Source of the DNA: Bianquea renquensis
Lineage (GTDB): Bacteria > Bacillota > Clostridia > Lachnospirales > Bianqueaceae
NCBI RefSeq assembly: GCF_014384895.1
Contig: NZ_JACRSQ010000006.1
Location: 1-64,000, forward strand
Reading direction: 5' to 3'
DNA length: 64,000 nt
Shown here in pieces: positions 50,128 to 59,311 of this stretch. The notes beneath the pieces were generated by a model. It worked only from the letters and a program-made list of their open reading frames with translations. It ran no database searches and was not told where the DNA came from. The position numbers were made by a program, and so were the translations under genes. Every line of letters starts with the position of its first letter. Position 1 is the stretch's first letter.

Positions 50128-51309
50128 TTAGCCCAGCGCTAACCGGTAGATCTCCATAATCTCAGCTTTTCCCAGAGGCTTATAGTCTGGCAGGATCCGC
50201 TTGCCAAAGAAGGTACATTTTTCCGCCATCTCTTCTAGCTTCTCTGCTCCGATGCCCAGTTCTCTCAGACGGACCGGCATACCAAGAGACGCAAAAAACG
50301 CCTCCGTAGCGGCAATTCCTGCTTTCGCTGTCTCCTCCGGATGTTCATAGTCCATCTCCAGGTTCCAGACCCGCACTGCAAACTGACAGAACCGCTGAGT
50401 GGCATAGGGATACTGAAATTTAGCCCAGGCCGGAAATAGGACAGACAGACCTGCGCCGTGTGCCACGAAATCATACATGCCTGACAGCTCATGTTCCATT
50501 TGATGGACGCCCATGAAAACCTGCCGCCCTGCCCCGGTTAAATCATTGTGGGACAGACTGCCTGCCCACATCAGGGTGGCTCTGGCCTCATAGTCGCGGG
50601 GATTGTCTATTGCCCTTTTCCCTGCCGCAATCACGGATTTTAAAAGCCCTTCCGCTAAATGGTCTGTCAGATCCACATTCTCCGACAAGGTAAAATAGCG
50701 CTCCATGGTGTGCATCATGATATCGACAATGCCGCAACCTGTCTGGAATGGGCTGACGGTGAAGGTAAGCTCGGGATTTAGAATGGAAAAGAGAGGGCGG
50801 TGATAGGGGGAATTAAAGCCGCGCTTGAACCACCCCTCCTCGTTGGTGATGACGCAGGAAGCGCTCATCTCACTGCCGGAGGCGGCCAGGGTCAAAATGG
50901 CGCCCACAGGGAGCGCGCCCTGTGGCTCCCTCTTCTTTTCAAAGAATTCCCATGTCTCCACATCTGGATTGGCAGCGCCGTCCGCAATGCATTTTGCGGA
51001 GTCTAGGACGCTCCCGCCGCCGGCTGCCAGGATGAATTCTACGTTTTCAGCCCGGCAAAGTTCCATTCCCTGCTTAGCCAGCGACAGCTTCGGATTTGGG
51101 GAAACTCCTCCCAGCTCCACCCACGCAATGTCGTGCTCCCGCAGGGACGTCACAATCGCATTGTACAGCCCGCTTCTATGAATACTGCCGCCTCCATAGT
51201 GCAACAAAATCTTGTGAAATCCGTAGCCTGCAATGATCTCTCCAACTTTTTTGTGCGTATCCCGGCCAAAATAGATTTTGGTCGGCGTGTAAAATTCAAA
51301 ATTTTCCAT
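50128..51309 (-). CDS. Iron-containing alcohol dehydrogenase (butanol dehydrogenase-like)
   Basis: 393 aa from ATG 51309 (GGAGG 6 nt upstream). NAD(P) region GGGSIHRSG and LAAGGGSVLDSAK; metal ligands in GIVDIMMHTMERYF, HQMEHELSG and VAHGAGLSVLFPAW. Like BdhA/YqhD group enzymes acting on aldehydes. Overlaps the preceding phosphatase gene by 14 nt. Confidence 0.94.
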   Translation of the reverse strand: MENFEFYTPTKIYFGRDTHKKVGEIIAGYGFHKILLHYGGGSIHRSGLYNAIVTSLREHDIAWVELGGVSPNPKLSLAKQGMELCRAENVEFILAAGGGSVLDSAKCIADGAANPDVETWEFFEKKREPQGALPVGAILTLAASGSEMSASCVITNEEGWFKRGFNSPYHRPLFSILNPELTFTVSPFQTGCGIVDIMMHTMERYFTLSENVDLTDHLAEGLLKSVIAAGKRAIDNPRDYEARATLMWAGSLSHNDLTGAGRQVFMGVHQMEHELSGMYDFVAHGAGLSVLFPAWAKFQYPYATQRFCQFAVRVWNLEMDYEHPEETAKAGIAATEAFFASLGMPVRLRELGIGAEKLEEMAEKCTFFGKRILPDYKPLGKAEIMEIYRLALG

Positions 51310-52075
51310 GTGTATCCTCCACAATAGTCTTAAGCGCTTGAAATGCTTTTTGATTTCCAGCTACGATGCCGATGGGCTTGCCGTATCCCCACGCATCTGG
51401 CGCGATGGCGTCAATCATTCCGCCGGCTTCCTGAATCAGCACGGACGCCGCCGCGTAATCCCACGGGGAGAGGACCATTTCGAAGAACCCTTCACAGCGG
51501 CCGGCGGCGAGATAGCAGAGATCCAGCGCCGCAGACCCGGAGCGCCGTATATCGCCGCAGCTCTGAAAGATGGTCTGGGCCGCGCTGAAGGTTTTCTTCG
51601 CAAGATCCCTCCGGTAGGGGGATGTTCCCAAGATGACGAGCCCCGTCTCCAGCGGCCGCTCCGATACTTTGATAGGGCGATCGTTGACGAAGGCTCCTCC
51701 TCCTCGAACTGCCCAGAACATTTCCTGTAAGTATGGATCATAGACGACGCCGAGACATCCCTTCCCTTCCGCCACTAGGGCGACAGAGATAGCGGAATGT
51801 TGATACCCGTTGATAAAGTTCTGCGTGCCGTCGATAGGGTCGATGAGCCAGGTAAGGCCCGCTGGTTCCCCATTGTCCTTCTCTTCCGCGATAAAGGACG
51901 CGCCTGGCACCACATCCTGTAACTTTTCCATCAGCTCGTTCTGAATGCTAACATCCATATCCGTGACAAAATTTGCATGTCCCTCTTTTGTGTGAATCTG
52001 CATGTTACACACCTGGCGCATTTTGATTCCCGCCTGCCTGACGATGTCTGTAACTTTCGATGCTAATTCCATCAT
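51296..52075 (-). CDS. Inositol monophosphatase family protein
   Basis: 259 aa. Metal site: FIAEEKDN (Glu), WLIDPIDGTQNFING (the DPxDGT motif), and SPWDYAAASVLIQEAGG near the C-terminus. Could act on inositol phosphates, PAP or fructose-1,6-bisphosphate; not resolved. Between the MerR gene and the dehydrogenase. Confidence 0.93.
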   Translation of the reverse strand: MMELASKVTDIVRQAGIKMRQVCNMQIHTKEGHANFVTDMDVSIQNELMEKLQDVVPGASFIAEEKDNGEPAGLTWLIDPIDGTQNFINGYQHSAISVALVAEGKGCLGVVYDPYLQEMFWAVRGGGAFVNDRPIKVSERPLETGLVILGTSPYRRDLAKKTFSAAQTIFQSCGDIRRSGSAALDLCYLAAGRCEGFFEMVLSPWDYAAASVLIQEAGGMIDAIAPDAWGYGKPIGIVAGNQKAFQALKTIVEDTHGKF

Positions 52076-52086
52076 TTGCTTTCCCC

Positions 52087-52479
52087 CTACGCCTCTTTTT
52101 CATCGCGCTGCTTCTGATATGCGGCACATGCTTGATTGTAGAACTGGATTTTGTGCTCAACCCTTTTTAGATGCTGTTGCATCGCCTCAATCTGTTCTAA
52201 AACCCGCTCTCTTTGCTCAATAAAGATCTGCCGGCGCTCCTCCAGCGTTTCATCTCCCTGTATGCAGAGGGCGATAAAATCTCGGATTTGTTTCACCGAC
52301 ATCCCCGTACCTTTCAAGCAATTGATCAGCCCGATCCATTCTAAATCTTCATCCGTAAAGGAGCGGTTTCCCCTCTCCGTCCGCTGGATAAAGGGCAATA
52401 GCCCCTCTTTATCATAATACCGGAGCGTATAGACGCTCAGCCCTGTTTTTTCCGCTACCTGGGCAATGCTGTATGCCAT
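52087..52479 (-). CDS. MerR family transcriptional regulator
   Basis: 130 aa from ATG 52479, placed by GGGAGG 6 nt upstream. HTH at residues 1-25 (YSIAQVAEKTGLSVYTLRYY), wing RTERGNRSFTDEDLEWI, then a dimer coiled coil. No metal-binding cysteine pair is present; the C-terminal part suggests a small-molecule sensor such as the AdhR branch. It faces the aldo/keto reductase gene, whose promoter has the MerR-type 19-bp spacer. Confidence 0.93.
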   Translation of the reverse strand: MAYSIAQVAEKTGLSVYTLRYYDKEGLLPFIQRTERGNRSFTDEDLEWIGLINCLKGTGMSVKQIRDFIALCIQGDETLEERRQIFIEQRERVLEQIEAMQQHLKRVEHKIQFYNQACAAYQKQRDEKEA

Positions 52480-52511
52480 ACTCGGCCTCCCTTTCACTGG
52501 CTTGTCTCTTT

Positions 52512-52540
52512 AGTTTACTCCGCCTTGAAACATTTGTCAA
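52512..52540 (-). promoter_or_regulatory. Promoter of the MerR-type gene
   Basis: Minus strand -35 TTGACA (52535-52540), 17-bp spacer, -10 TAAACT (52512-52517). Confidence 0.6.
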
Positions 52541-52558
52541 ATATCTTTAAAAATTATC

Positions 52559-52589
52559 TTGACTTATAGTTATCTATAGGATGTACAAT
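52559..52589 (+). promoter_or_regulatory. MerR-type promoter of the aldo/keto reductase gene
   Basis: -35 TTGACT (52559-52564) and -10 TACAAT (52584-52589) are 19 bp apart, too long for normal RNA polymerase contact and typical of MerR-activated promoters. The spacer holds an inverted repeat, CTTATAG/CTATAGG (52563-52580 region), the expected operator position. Confidence 0.82.
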
Positions 52590-52620
52590 AGACGAAACTA
52601 ATTGATTGGAGGAATATCAC

Positions 52621-53730
52621 GTGTATACTCGGGCGTACAAAGGTTCTGACCAGGTCTCCGTTCTCGGACTTGGCTGCATGCGGCTGCCTCGACTGAATTC
52701 AGAGGCACAGGAGATCGATTATGTGAAGGCGCAGGAGATTGTGGACTATGCTTTTGCTTCGGGGATCAACTATTTCGACACGGCATATAAATATCATGAT
52801 GGCGGCTCGGAAGTTTTTCTTGGCAGCGCCCTGAAGAAATATGACCGGTCCAGCTTTTATTTGGCGACAAAGATGCCCATATGGGAAGCGGATTCTCCGG
52901 ACGCCATGCGGCGCATCTTTTATCATCAGCTGGAGAGGTTACAGACGGACTATTTTGATTTTTATCTCTTTCACGCGCTGAATCAAGACAATTTTCGGAA
53001 ATGTGTCGACTTTGGCCTCTACGAGTTTCTATCGGAGAAGAAACGGGAGGGTGTGATCCGCAACCTGGGCTTTTCCTTCCACGACTCTCCCCAGGTTCTG
53101 GAACAGATTGTAGATGCCTATGAGTGGGATTTCGCGCAGATTCAGTTGAATTATCTGGACTGGGATATGCAGAATGCAAAACGGCAGTATGAGATCCTCA
53201 CAGACCACCACTTGCCGGTCATTGTGATGGAGCCCGTAAGGGGTGGCGTTCTGGCGAACCCTTGCGAGGCGGCTAACGCGCTATTTCGTGAGGCGCGGCC
53301 CGACCAGAGCATAGCCTCCTGGGCCATCCGCTATGCCGCCAGCCTTCCCAATGTGATGACGGTTCTCAGCGGCATGTCCACCATGGAGCAAATTGAAGAT
53401 AACGTCAGGACCATGACGAATTTTGAACCCCTTACGGAAGCGGACTATGAGGTGATCGACAGGGCAGTGGACGCATACCGAAAAAAGGATACCATCCCCT
53501 GTACTGGCTGCCGCTATTGCATGGATTGTCCGTCGGGGGTGGAGATTCCGACGGTATTCTCTCTTTATAATCAGTATGCCCTGAATCAAAACAAAGAGGT
53601 TTTTGACGAGATCGACGCGACTGCGCGGGCAGAACAGTGCATCGCCTGCGGTCAGTGTATGGAGCACTGTCCACAATCCATTCCGATTCCGGAAAAGATG
53701 GCGATGATCGCGGAATTGATTCAATCATGA
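52621..53730 (+). CDS. Aldo/keto reductase with C-terminal 2[4Fe-4S] ferredoxin domain
   Basis: 369 aa from GTG 52621 (TGGAGG 8 nt upstream). AKR barrel: catalytic Asp/Tyr in NYFDTAYKYHDG, DYFDFYLFHALN, and VMEPVRGG. Two cluster motifs at the end: CTGCRYCMDCPSGVEIP and CIACGQCMEHCPQSIPIP. Such enzymes likely take electrons from ferredoxin rather than NADPH. Likely regulated by the divergent MerR protein. Substrate unknown. Confidence 0.94.
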   Translation: MYTRAYKGSDQVSVLGLGCMRLPRLNSEAQEIDYVKAQEIVDYAFASGINYFDTAYKYHDGGSEVFLGSALKKYDRSSFYLATKMPIWEADSPDAMRRIFYHQLERLQTDYFDFYLFHALNQDNFRKCVDFGLYEFLSEKKREGVIRNLGFSFHDSPQVLEQIVDAYEWDFAQIQLNYLDWDMQNAKRQYEILTDHHLPVIVMEPVRGGVLANPCEAANALFREARPDQSIASWAIRYAASLPNVMTVLSGMSTMEQIEDNVRTMTNFEPLTEADYEVIDRAVDAYRKKDTIPCTGCRYCMDCPSGVEIPTVFSLYNQYALNQNKEVFDEIDATARAEQCIACGQCMEHCPQSIPIPEKMAMIAELIQS

Positions 53731-53741
53731 CCAAAAAAGGG

Positions 53742-53779
53742 GCTGTGAAAAAATGAGACATCATTTTTCACAGCTTTTT
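53742..53779. terminator. Bidirectional terminator between convergent genes
   Basis: GCTGTGAAAAAATGA pairs with TCATTTTTCACAGC over loop GACA; T runs follow on both strands (TTTTTG on plus, CCCCTTTTTTGG on minus). Confidence 0.9.
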
Positions 53780-53788
53780 GTTGCAGCT

Positions 53789-54886
53789 TTATCTGAGCCG
53801 CCAGCGCGTCCACAGGATGCTTGTCATCTTTTGACCATTGGGAACGCCATAGTAGACCGTCAGAAGATCCCCATTGTCCAGTTCCACGCTGGCCGGATAC
53901 CCAAGGTCCCCCTTATATGGCCGGTCTGCGTCCTCCTCCCACAGGATGGAATCAATCTCCCATGTTTGGGCACCATCCTCACTGATCATGACTCGAATCC
54001 CCGTGCGATCCCCCACACGCTTGCCGTATGTGCACAGGAGCGCTCCGGATGAGTGCTGCAACAGATGTGGCGGCGCTCCCTGCGCACCTGTGGGCTGGGG
54101 TACAGTCCAGGTCTTTCCCCCGTCGTCGCTAATGGACTGACAGATGGTAAAGATCTGCTCCTCACTGAGAACCCCCTGGACCCGAATATGCAGAACTAGA
54201 CGTCCGGAGGGAAGCTCAACAAGATGTGGCTCCGTAAAGATTCCCTCTGAAAGCTCTGGACACATGGCGACCTGCCCCACTTTGGTAAAGGTACGGCCGT
54301 CTTGGCTCCCGTATACATGAATGGGATAAGGCGCCCCCTGGGGACTTGCGGGAAAGGGAGTTCCAGCATAAAGCAGCGCTCCGCTCCGCAGCCGGATCGG
54401 TCCATGGGGCGCTGTGATCGGGACAAGAAATGGCTCTCCCCAGGTCCGGCCGCCATCCTCACTGATCGAGACGGTGGAACCACAATACCGCGCTTCCTGT
54501 TCCTCTGTAATCAAGGATACATAGGCGCGGACTAGCTCCGCCTTGATGTCACTTCGCCCTTCTTTACACTGTCGCTGCATCTCGCGGGAGTTTGTGAAAG
54601 ATGTCAGCAACAGCCGGTTGTGACCTAAATTTACGATTCCCGCATCCCTGTCATCCAGCGGCGTATTGATGGCCGTGATCGGCGCAGACCAGGTTTTGCC
54701 TTCATCCAAACTTCTCACCGCCAACACCCGCCCAAAGGGACAAACGTGCTCCAAACGATCTCCTGAGAAACAGGCCAATAGACTCCCATCATCACAGCGG
54801 CAGATGGATGGCCATCCATTGTACGAAAAGATTGCATTCGGTTTTGTATAGACGATCCCATGATCAACAATCTTGACATTTCCCAT
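53789..54886 (-). CDS. Sialidase/neuraminidase-like BNR repeat protein without signal peptide
   Basis: 365 aa from ATG 54886 (GGAGAG upstream). Beta-propeller with four Asp boxes: SLDEGKTW, SEDGGRTW, SDDGGKTW and a degenerate SEDGAQTW. The N-terminal GWPSICRCDDGSLL and later GPIRLRSGALLYAG supply arginines that may be part of the triad. No signal peptide or anchor, so it is intracellular, unlike classical GH33 sialidases; it may act on imported oligosaccharides or be a different glycosidase. No sialic acid catabolism genes nearby. Confidence 0.82.
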   Translation of the reverse strand: MGNVKIVDHGIVYTKPNAIFSYNGWPSICRCDDGSLLACFSGDRLEHVCPFGRVLAVRSLDEGKTWSAPITAINTPLDDRDAGIVNLGHNRLLLTSFTNSREMQRQCKEGRSDIKAELVRAYVSLITEEQEARYCGSTVSISEDGGRTWGEPFLVPITAPHGPIRLRSGALLYAGTPFPASPQGAPYPIHVYGSQDGRTFTKVGQVAMCPELSEGIFTEPHLVELPSGRLVLHIRVQGVLSEEQIFTICQSISDDGGKTWTVPQPTGAQGAPPHLLQHSSGALLCTYGKRVGDRTGIRVMISEDGAQTWEIDSILWEEDADRPYKGDLGYPASVELDNGDLLTVYYGVPNGQKMTSILWTRWRLR

Positions 54887-54915
54887 AAGTTTCTCTCCTT
54901 CCATTTCTTTTGCTC

Positions 54916-54944
54916 AGTCTACAGGATTTTTGCGAAAAGATCAA
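54916..54944 (-). promoter_or_regulatory. Promoter of the sialidase-like gene
   Basis: Minus strand -35 TTGATC (54939-54944), 17-bp spacer, -10 TAGACT (54916-54921). Confidence 0.55.
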
Positions 54945-54973
54945 TAGATTTGACAAATTTTCCCCTTGCTCTC

Positions 54974-55003
54974 TTGCCATCTTGGAACAATACGTAGTAT
55001 ACT
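54974..55003 (+). promoter_or_regulatory. Promoter of the ABC-class ATPase gene
   Basis: -35 TTGCCA (54974-54979), 18-bp spacer, -10 TATACT (54998-55003), about 30 bp before the ATG. Confidence 0.6.
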
Positions 55004-55035
55004 AACATGTATATTCTATGAAAGAGGTCGATCCA

Positions 55036-56733
55036 ATGAAAACGATGCAAGAACTTAGAACTCTTCTCACATCCATAGATCACAAAAGCTATCCGGCTTA
55101 CAAGGCTCTCCAGGGAGCCTATCGGTATTCTGACTTTGTACTCTCCATCGATCATGTTCAAGGGGATCCCTTTGCGGCGCCCTCCTGTGTCAGCGTCCTT
55201 GTCCCGATGAAGGCCGCGGGCTTTCCCGCCGACTTTCTCTCGCCCTCCTATAAGAGGATTGCACTCCAGGATCATTTGCTCCGGCTGTTTTCAAAAAAAC
55301 TGGACTCCTATGCCTTTCGGGCAAAGGGGTCCGGAAAAAGTGGTCTTCTGAGCTGTAGCCGGTGTGGACAGCAAATTTTGGAGCGCACCTCCTGCACAAT
55401 CACCGGCGAAGGCGTTCAACTTCGCTTCGAAATCGGCTTCCCAGCCAACGGCCGCACCATCAATGCTGCGGAGCTCGCCAAGATCCTGTTTGACTTTTTG
55501 CCGGTCTGTGTCCACACGACTCTCCTTTACGGACAACTGGATGCCAAGGCCGTCGCCGACGTGTTGAGCCTAGCGGAAGATCAGGCCTATATCCGCCACG
55601 AATTGAACCGTCAGGGCCTGGTCGCATTTGTGGGAAACGGGTCCATTCTTCCGCGGGAAAGCGGTGTCTCCCAAAAACCCTTGCCGGGCGCCATTCCTTT
55701 TACCTCGCCTTCCTCCATGGAGATTTCTCTATCCCTTCCCAGCGGCAAAACAATACAGGGAATGGGCATACCCAGGGGGATTACCCTCATCGTGGGCGGC
55801 GGCTATCACGGGAAATCAACGCTTCTCAAGGCATTGGAAACCGGCGTTTATAATCATATCCGGGGAGATGGCCGCGAGTACGTGATCACCGTTTCGGATG
55901 CAATGAAAATCCGCGCAGAGGATGGCCGAAGCATCAGCCAAATGGACATCTCGCTCTTCATCAATCACCTTCCTGGCGGTAGCGATACCACCGCGTTTTC
56001 CACCCCCGATGCCAGCGGAAGTACCTCGCAAGCGGCCAATGTGATGGAGAGTCTTGAGAGCGGTGCGTCGGTCCTTCTGTTGGATGAGGATACTTCTGCG
56101 ACTAACTTCATGATCCGAGATGAGCTAATGCAGCAGGTAATCCATCGAGATCAAGAACCCATCACTCCTTTTCTAGAGCGCGCGCGGCTCTTGTATGAAC
56201 GCTTTGGCGTCTCCATCGTCCTCGTGGCTGGCAGCTGTGGGGCCTTCTTCCACATTGCGGATACTATTCTTCAGCTGGATTCCTACCAAACCTATGAGAT
56301 TACCCAAAAGGCTAAGGAGATCAGCGCCCATTACCCCTGGACGCCTTCCGCCCCTCCTTACACGAATCCATGCCCACCTCGAATTCCCTGCCGCTCCCCT
56401 AAAATCGCCCAGGAAGATCGCCTAAAGCTGCGAATTCAAGGTACAGATGGCATTGTACTTGGCCACGAAGCTGTGGACCTGCGGTGTGTGGAGCAACTTT
56501 TGGACGCAGAACAGACGGCAGCCCTGGGATATCTCTTCCTCTATGCCTGCCGTCATCTCTTCGACGGACAAACCCCACTCCCCTCCATTGTCCGCATGTT
56601 GTACGCCGAAATTCAGGATCGAGGAATGGCATTTCTGGTTGAATCAAAGTGGATTCCCAACCCAATGGCGCTCCCCAGGCCACAGGAATTTTTCGCCTTT
56701 GTCAACCGGTACCGCGGCCGCCTCTTCCGCTAA
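55036..56733 (+). CDS. Predicted ABC-class ATPase (PF09818-type)
   Basis: 565 aa from ATG 55036 (GAGGTC 6 nt upstream). Residues about 1-240 form an N-terminal domain; the P-loop is LIVGGGYHGKSTLLKALE near residue 257, and Walker B is VLLLDEDTSATNFMIRD near residue 350. There is no transmembrane segment or transporter partner, so it is a soluble ATPase of unknown role. Such proteins are widespread and almost unstudied. Its end is 5 bp from the convergent GH116 gene. Confidence 0.88.
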   Translation: MKTMQELRTLLTSIDHKSYPAYKALQGAYRYSDFVLSIDHVQGDPFAAPSCVSVLVPMKAAGFPADFLSPSYKRIALQDHLLRLFSKKLDSYAFRAKGSGKSGLLSCSRCGQQILERTSCTITGEGVQLRFEIGFPANGRTINAAELAKILFDFLPVCVHTTLLYGQLDAKAVADVLSLAEDQAYIRHELNRQGLVAFVGNGSILPRESGVSQKPLPGAIPFTSPSSMEISLSLPSGKTIQGMGIPRGITLIVGGGYHGKSTLLKALETGVYNHIRGDGREYVITVSDAMKIRAEDGRSISQMDISLFINHLPGGSDTTAFSTPDASGSTSQAANVMESLESGASVLLLDEDTSATNFMIRDELMQQVIHRDQEPITPFLERARLLYERFGVSIVLVAGSCGAFFHIADTILQLDSYQTYEITQKAKEISAHYPWTPSAPPYTNPCPPRIPCRSPKIAQEDRLKLRIQGTDGIVLGHEAVDLRCVEQLLDAEQTAALGYLFLYACRHLFDGQTPLPSIVRMLYAEIQDRGMAFLVESKWIPNPMALPRPQEFFAFVNRYRGRLFR

Positions 56734-56738
56734 ATCGC

Positions 56739-59231
56739 TTATACCTGTATCCATTCTTGAACCGTCATGGGCTCGTCAAATTGAATTCGTCCGCCCTGAC
56801 ATTTCACTTTAACACTCTGTCCATCCACCCGCACGGTGTGGATTTCTCTTGTGACGAAGGGAAGCTGCAACTCCCGAAGGGTTAGTTGACCACTGAGAAT
56901 TTGGATCAAGACTTGCTCTCCCTTAATCTGCACGTTTCCCCATGCACTGTCCAAACTCCAGATGCACCGAAACACATCCTTTTGCAGGATAGGATTGAAT
57001 CCTATTACCCCCTTCGGCATGTCAAAGATAAAGCCTGAGAAGATGGGAATCATGGAATAACTCGCCATGGACCGGGCGTAGTTATTGCCACATTCGATTT
57101 CGTTCCATGGATTTCTTTTTTTGCCATCATATCGGTCTCGAATCATGGCCACGATCTCAACGCCTTCCTCAATCATGCCTTCGCTGATCATCAGGGCCGC
57201 CAGCTGGTATTCAAAGCCATGCATCGTCTCCTGACAGTAGGGGATTGGAATCGCTGGCTTTTTCGTACCTTCAGGATACTCACAGATGACAGCTCCCCCT
57301 TCATCGTTGAGGCAAAAAAGCCGCCATGGGTTATAGAAGTCTCGCATGGAACGTTTTACATTCTGTTGATATAGGCTGCTCAGCGCTGTTTTTACATGCT
57401 CTTTGTCAAAAATTGTGCCAAGGCCTACAATGTTGGCGTGCCATTGGGCGCAGATCTGGTCGATCTCACAGCCTTCGCCAATCTGATATTTTATTTCGCC
57501 CACTTCCTTGTTCCAGTACTCTTTCGCTCCTTCAAAGGGCTCTAGAATGGACGCATCCTTCAGATCGATCTGCTGTATGTAATAACGCCCGTTGAATAGA
57601 TGTTCCTCACTCCAGGCCTTTCCCCTTTCAAATAGCTCCCTGTACTCGTCGGCGCTATCCTCCTCGCCCAGGTATCTCGCCATCTCCTCTCCGGCCTTAA
57701 GCGCCGCAAGATAAAAGCCTTCCAGCCAAGAGCTGGGGCCGAATAGCTCCATATCAAGTGTATGGTGCTGGCGCCCTTCCAGGACACCATCTTGATCGAG
57801 GTCCCACCGGTCCTCGTTATCCTCACTCCACGCATATTCTAGGGACTTTTTGACAGCCGGCCAGATTTCTTTGAGCCAAAGGTCGTCGCCACTGATTTTC
57901 CACTCCCGATAGACCTTCACAATTCCGCCCATCTGTCCGTCCACACAGGCGCGGAACGTCCCTCTCGGCCGCTCAAGTGGAAGCATCATTCGAAATTGCA
58001 TCCGACCGCTTTCATCCTGATTGTAACGGTAATCCAGGTTTCGAATGGATCGCTCCAGTTTCGGAAATAAAAATGGCAACACATAGGCATAGTTCCATAC
58101 ATGGGTACATGTTCCCTCACACGATCCTACATTCTTGTGGAGCCCTTCCCAGCCATAAATTGATCCATCTTCTAGTCTGAGAACCGTCGCTGTCTTTAAA
58201 ACGGACATCGTCGCCGATATGGCTTCGATCACCACGTCTGGCAAGCTGCACGCGTATAGTTCATCTTTAAATCGCTTTGTCTCCCCATAGAGCCGGTCCC
58301 AATTGGCAAGGCCGTATGCCGCGCTTTCCTGTGCGCTGGAAAATAGAACGGCATAATAATTTTTCCATGTTATATGTTTATAATTGGGATTCCAGTAAGT
58401 ATAGTTGTTCGGATAGTTCCAAGATAGAATAAAACGAATTCGCACTGATTCTCCAGCGGGAACCATCTGTTTTACGCAGAGGGTTCCATGATCTCCGTCA
58501 CCCGGTTCTTCATATCGCCGCGCTTTTAGGTTGCTCTGCTCAGTAAAGTTTCGCCAATAAGTTTCCAGACTGTCCGACCAGCCTCCCCGATACCAATACT
58601 CCTGATGACTAATTTCGCCATCTGCGTCCGTTGCCAGGCATAGTTCACCGAACTGCGGATGGTCCTCAGCGTACTGCGTCGTCAAAAAACGCAGTTCTTT
58701 TTTTACAAATTGATTCCTTCCTTTTTGATCTGGGTTTCGCACTGTAAAAGCGGCTGAATATTGAAGTTCCTCCTTGCCATCATTTTGAAACTCTACTTCC
58801 ATGAAGGCCGCTGGTATGCTAGAATCTGTATCATTCAGAGGAATAAATGGATTGAAGGCCCGCAAAGTCACTTTCCCGGGAAAATGATCATCTTCAAACT
58901 GTATTTCTGCCAATGGGAACTCTCCATAAAAAACGCACTTTTTAAAATGAGGAAACCCCGCCATACTTGTGTTCTCCAGGCCCGTTCCTGGTCCGCTGTA
59001 CCCCTTGTTCACATCGCCATTAAGCACGCGGGCATCCAGAAGCTTCCCCTGTCTCTCCGCTTTCACGGCTATGTGGCTGAACCCATTGTACGATTCCTTG
59101 TTGGGACGATTGAAAATCTCCCAGTCGATCAATCTTCCGTTGCCTGCAAGCCCGATGCTGCCACTTCCGATACCCCCTAATGGAAATGATATCTCATTGG
59201 TACGATCTCCAACATATTCTGTTCTCCGCAT
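56739..59231 (-). CDS. Glycoside hydrolase family 116 (beta-glucosidase/GBA2-like)
   Basis: 830 aa. N-terminal beta-sandwich begins FPLGGIGSGSIGLAGNGR and WEIFNRP, diagnostic for GH116. The (alpha/alpha)6 catalytic domain has CTHVWNYAYVLPFLFP and EGRQHHTLDMELFGPSSW. Members cleave beta-glucosides, beta-xylosides or GlcNAc conjugates; the exact substrate is not known. No signal peptide, so it acts on imported sugars. Controlled by a consensus promoter with an operator palindrome; a LacI-type gene lies 2.3 kb upstream. Confidence 0.92.
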   Translation of the reverse strand: MRRTEYVGDRTNEISFPLGGIGSGSIGLAGNGRLIDWEIFNRPNKESYNGFSHIAVKAERQGKLLDARVLNGDVNKGYSGPGTGLENTSMAGFPHFKKCVFYGEFPLAEIQFEDDHFPGKVTLRAFNPFIPLNDTDSSIPAAFMEVEFQNDGKEELQYSAAFTVRNPDQKGRNQFVKKELRFLTTQYAEDHPQFGELCLATDADGEISHQEYWYRGGWSDSLETYWRNFTEQSNLKARRYEEPGDGDHGTLCVKQMVPAGESVRIRFILSWNYPNNYTYWNPNYKHITWKNYYAVLFSSAQESAAYGLANWDRLYGETKRFKDELYACSLPDVVIEAISATMSVLKTATVLRLEDGSIYGWEGLHKNVGSCEGTCTHVWNYAYVLPFLFPKLERSIRNLDYRYNQDESGRMQFRMMLPLERPRGTFRACVDGQMGGIVKVYREWKISGDDLWLKEIWPAVKKSLEYAWSEDNEDRWDLDQDGVLEGRQHHTLDMELFGPSSWLEGFYLAALKAGEEMARYLGEEDSADEYRELFERGKAWSEEHLFNGRYYIQQIDLKDASILEPFEGAKEYWNKEVGEIKYQIGEGCEIDQICAQWHANIVGLGTIFDKEHVKTALSSLYQQNVKRSMRDFYNPWRLFCLNDEGGAVICEYPEGTKKPAIPIPYCQETMHGFEYQLAALMISEGMIEEGVEIVAMIRDRYDGKKRNPWNEIECGNNYARSMASYSMIPIFSGFIFDMPKGVIGFNPILQKDVFRCIWSLDSAWGNVQIKGEQVLIQILSGQLTLRELQLPFVTREIHTVRVDGQSVKVKCQGGRIQFDEPMTVQEWIQV

Positions 59232-59250
59232 AAGAATTCCCCCTTAATTC

Positions 59251-59262
59251 GTGTACGTACAC
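59251..59262. promoter_or_regulatory. Palindromic operator at the GH116 start site
   Basis: Perfect 12-bp palindrome GTGTACGTACAC immediately downstream of the -10 box, covering the expected transcription start. The form suits a LacI-family repressor. Confidence 0.7.
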
Positions 59263-59264
59263 AA

Positions 59265-59293
59265 ATTATACGTCTTTTAGCTTTCATTGTCAA
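59265..59293 (-). promoter_or_regulatory. Consensus promoter of the GH116 gene
   Basis: Minus strand TTGACA (59288-59293), 17-bp spacer, TATAAT (59265-59270): both hexamers perfect. A promoter this strong would be expected to need repression, consistent with the adjacent palindrome. Confidence 0.92.
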
Positions 59294-59311
59294 GCTACTG
59301 AATGTCTTTTT

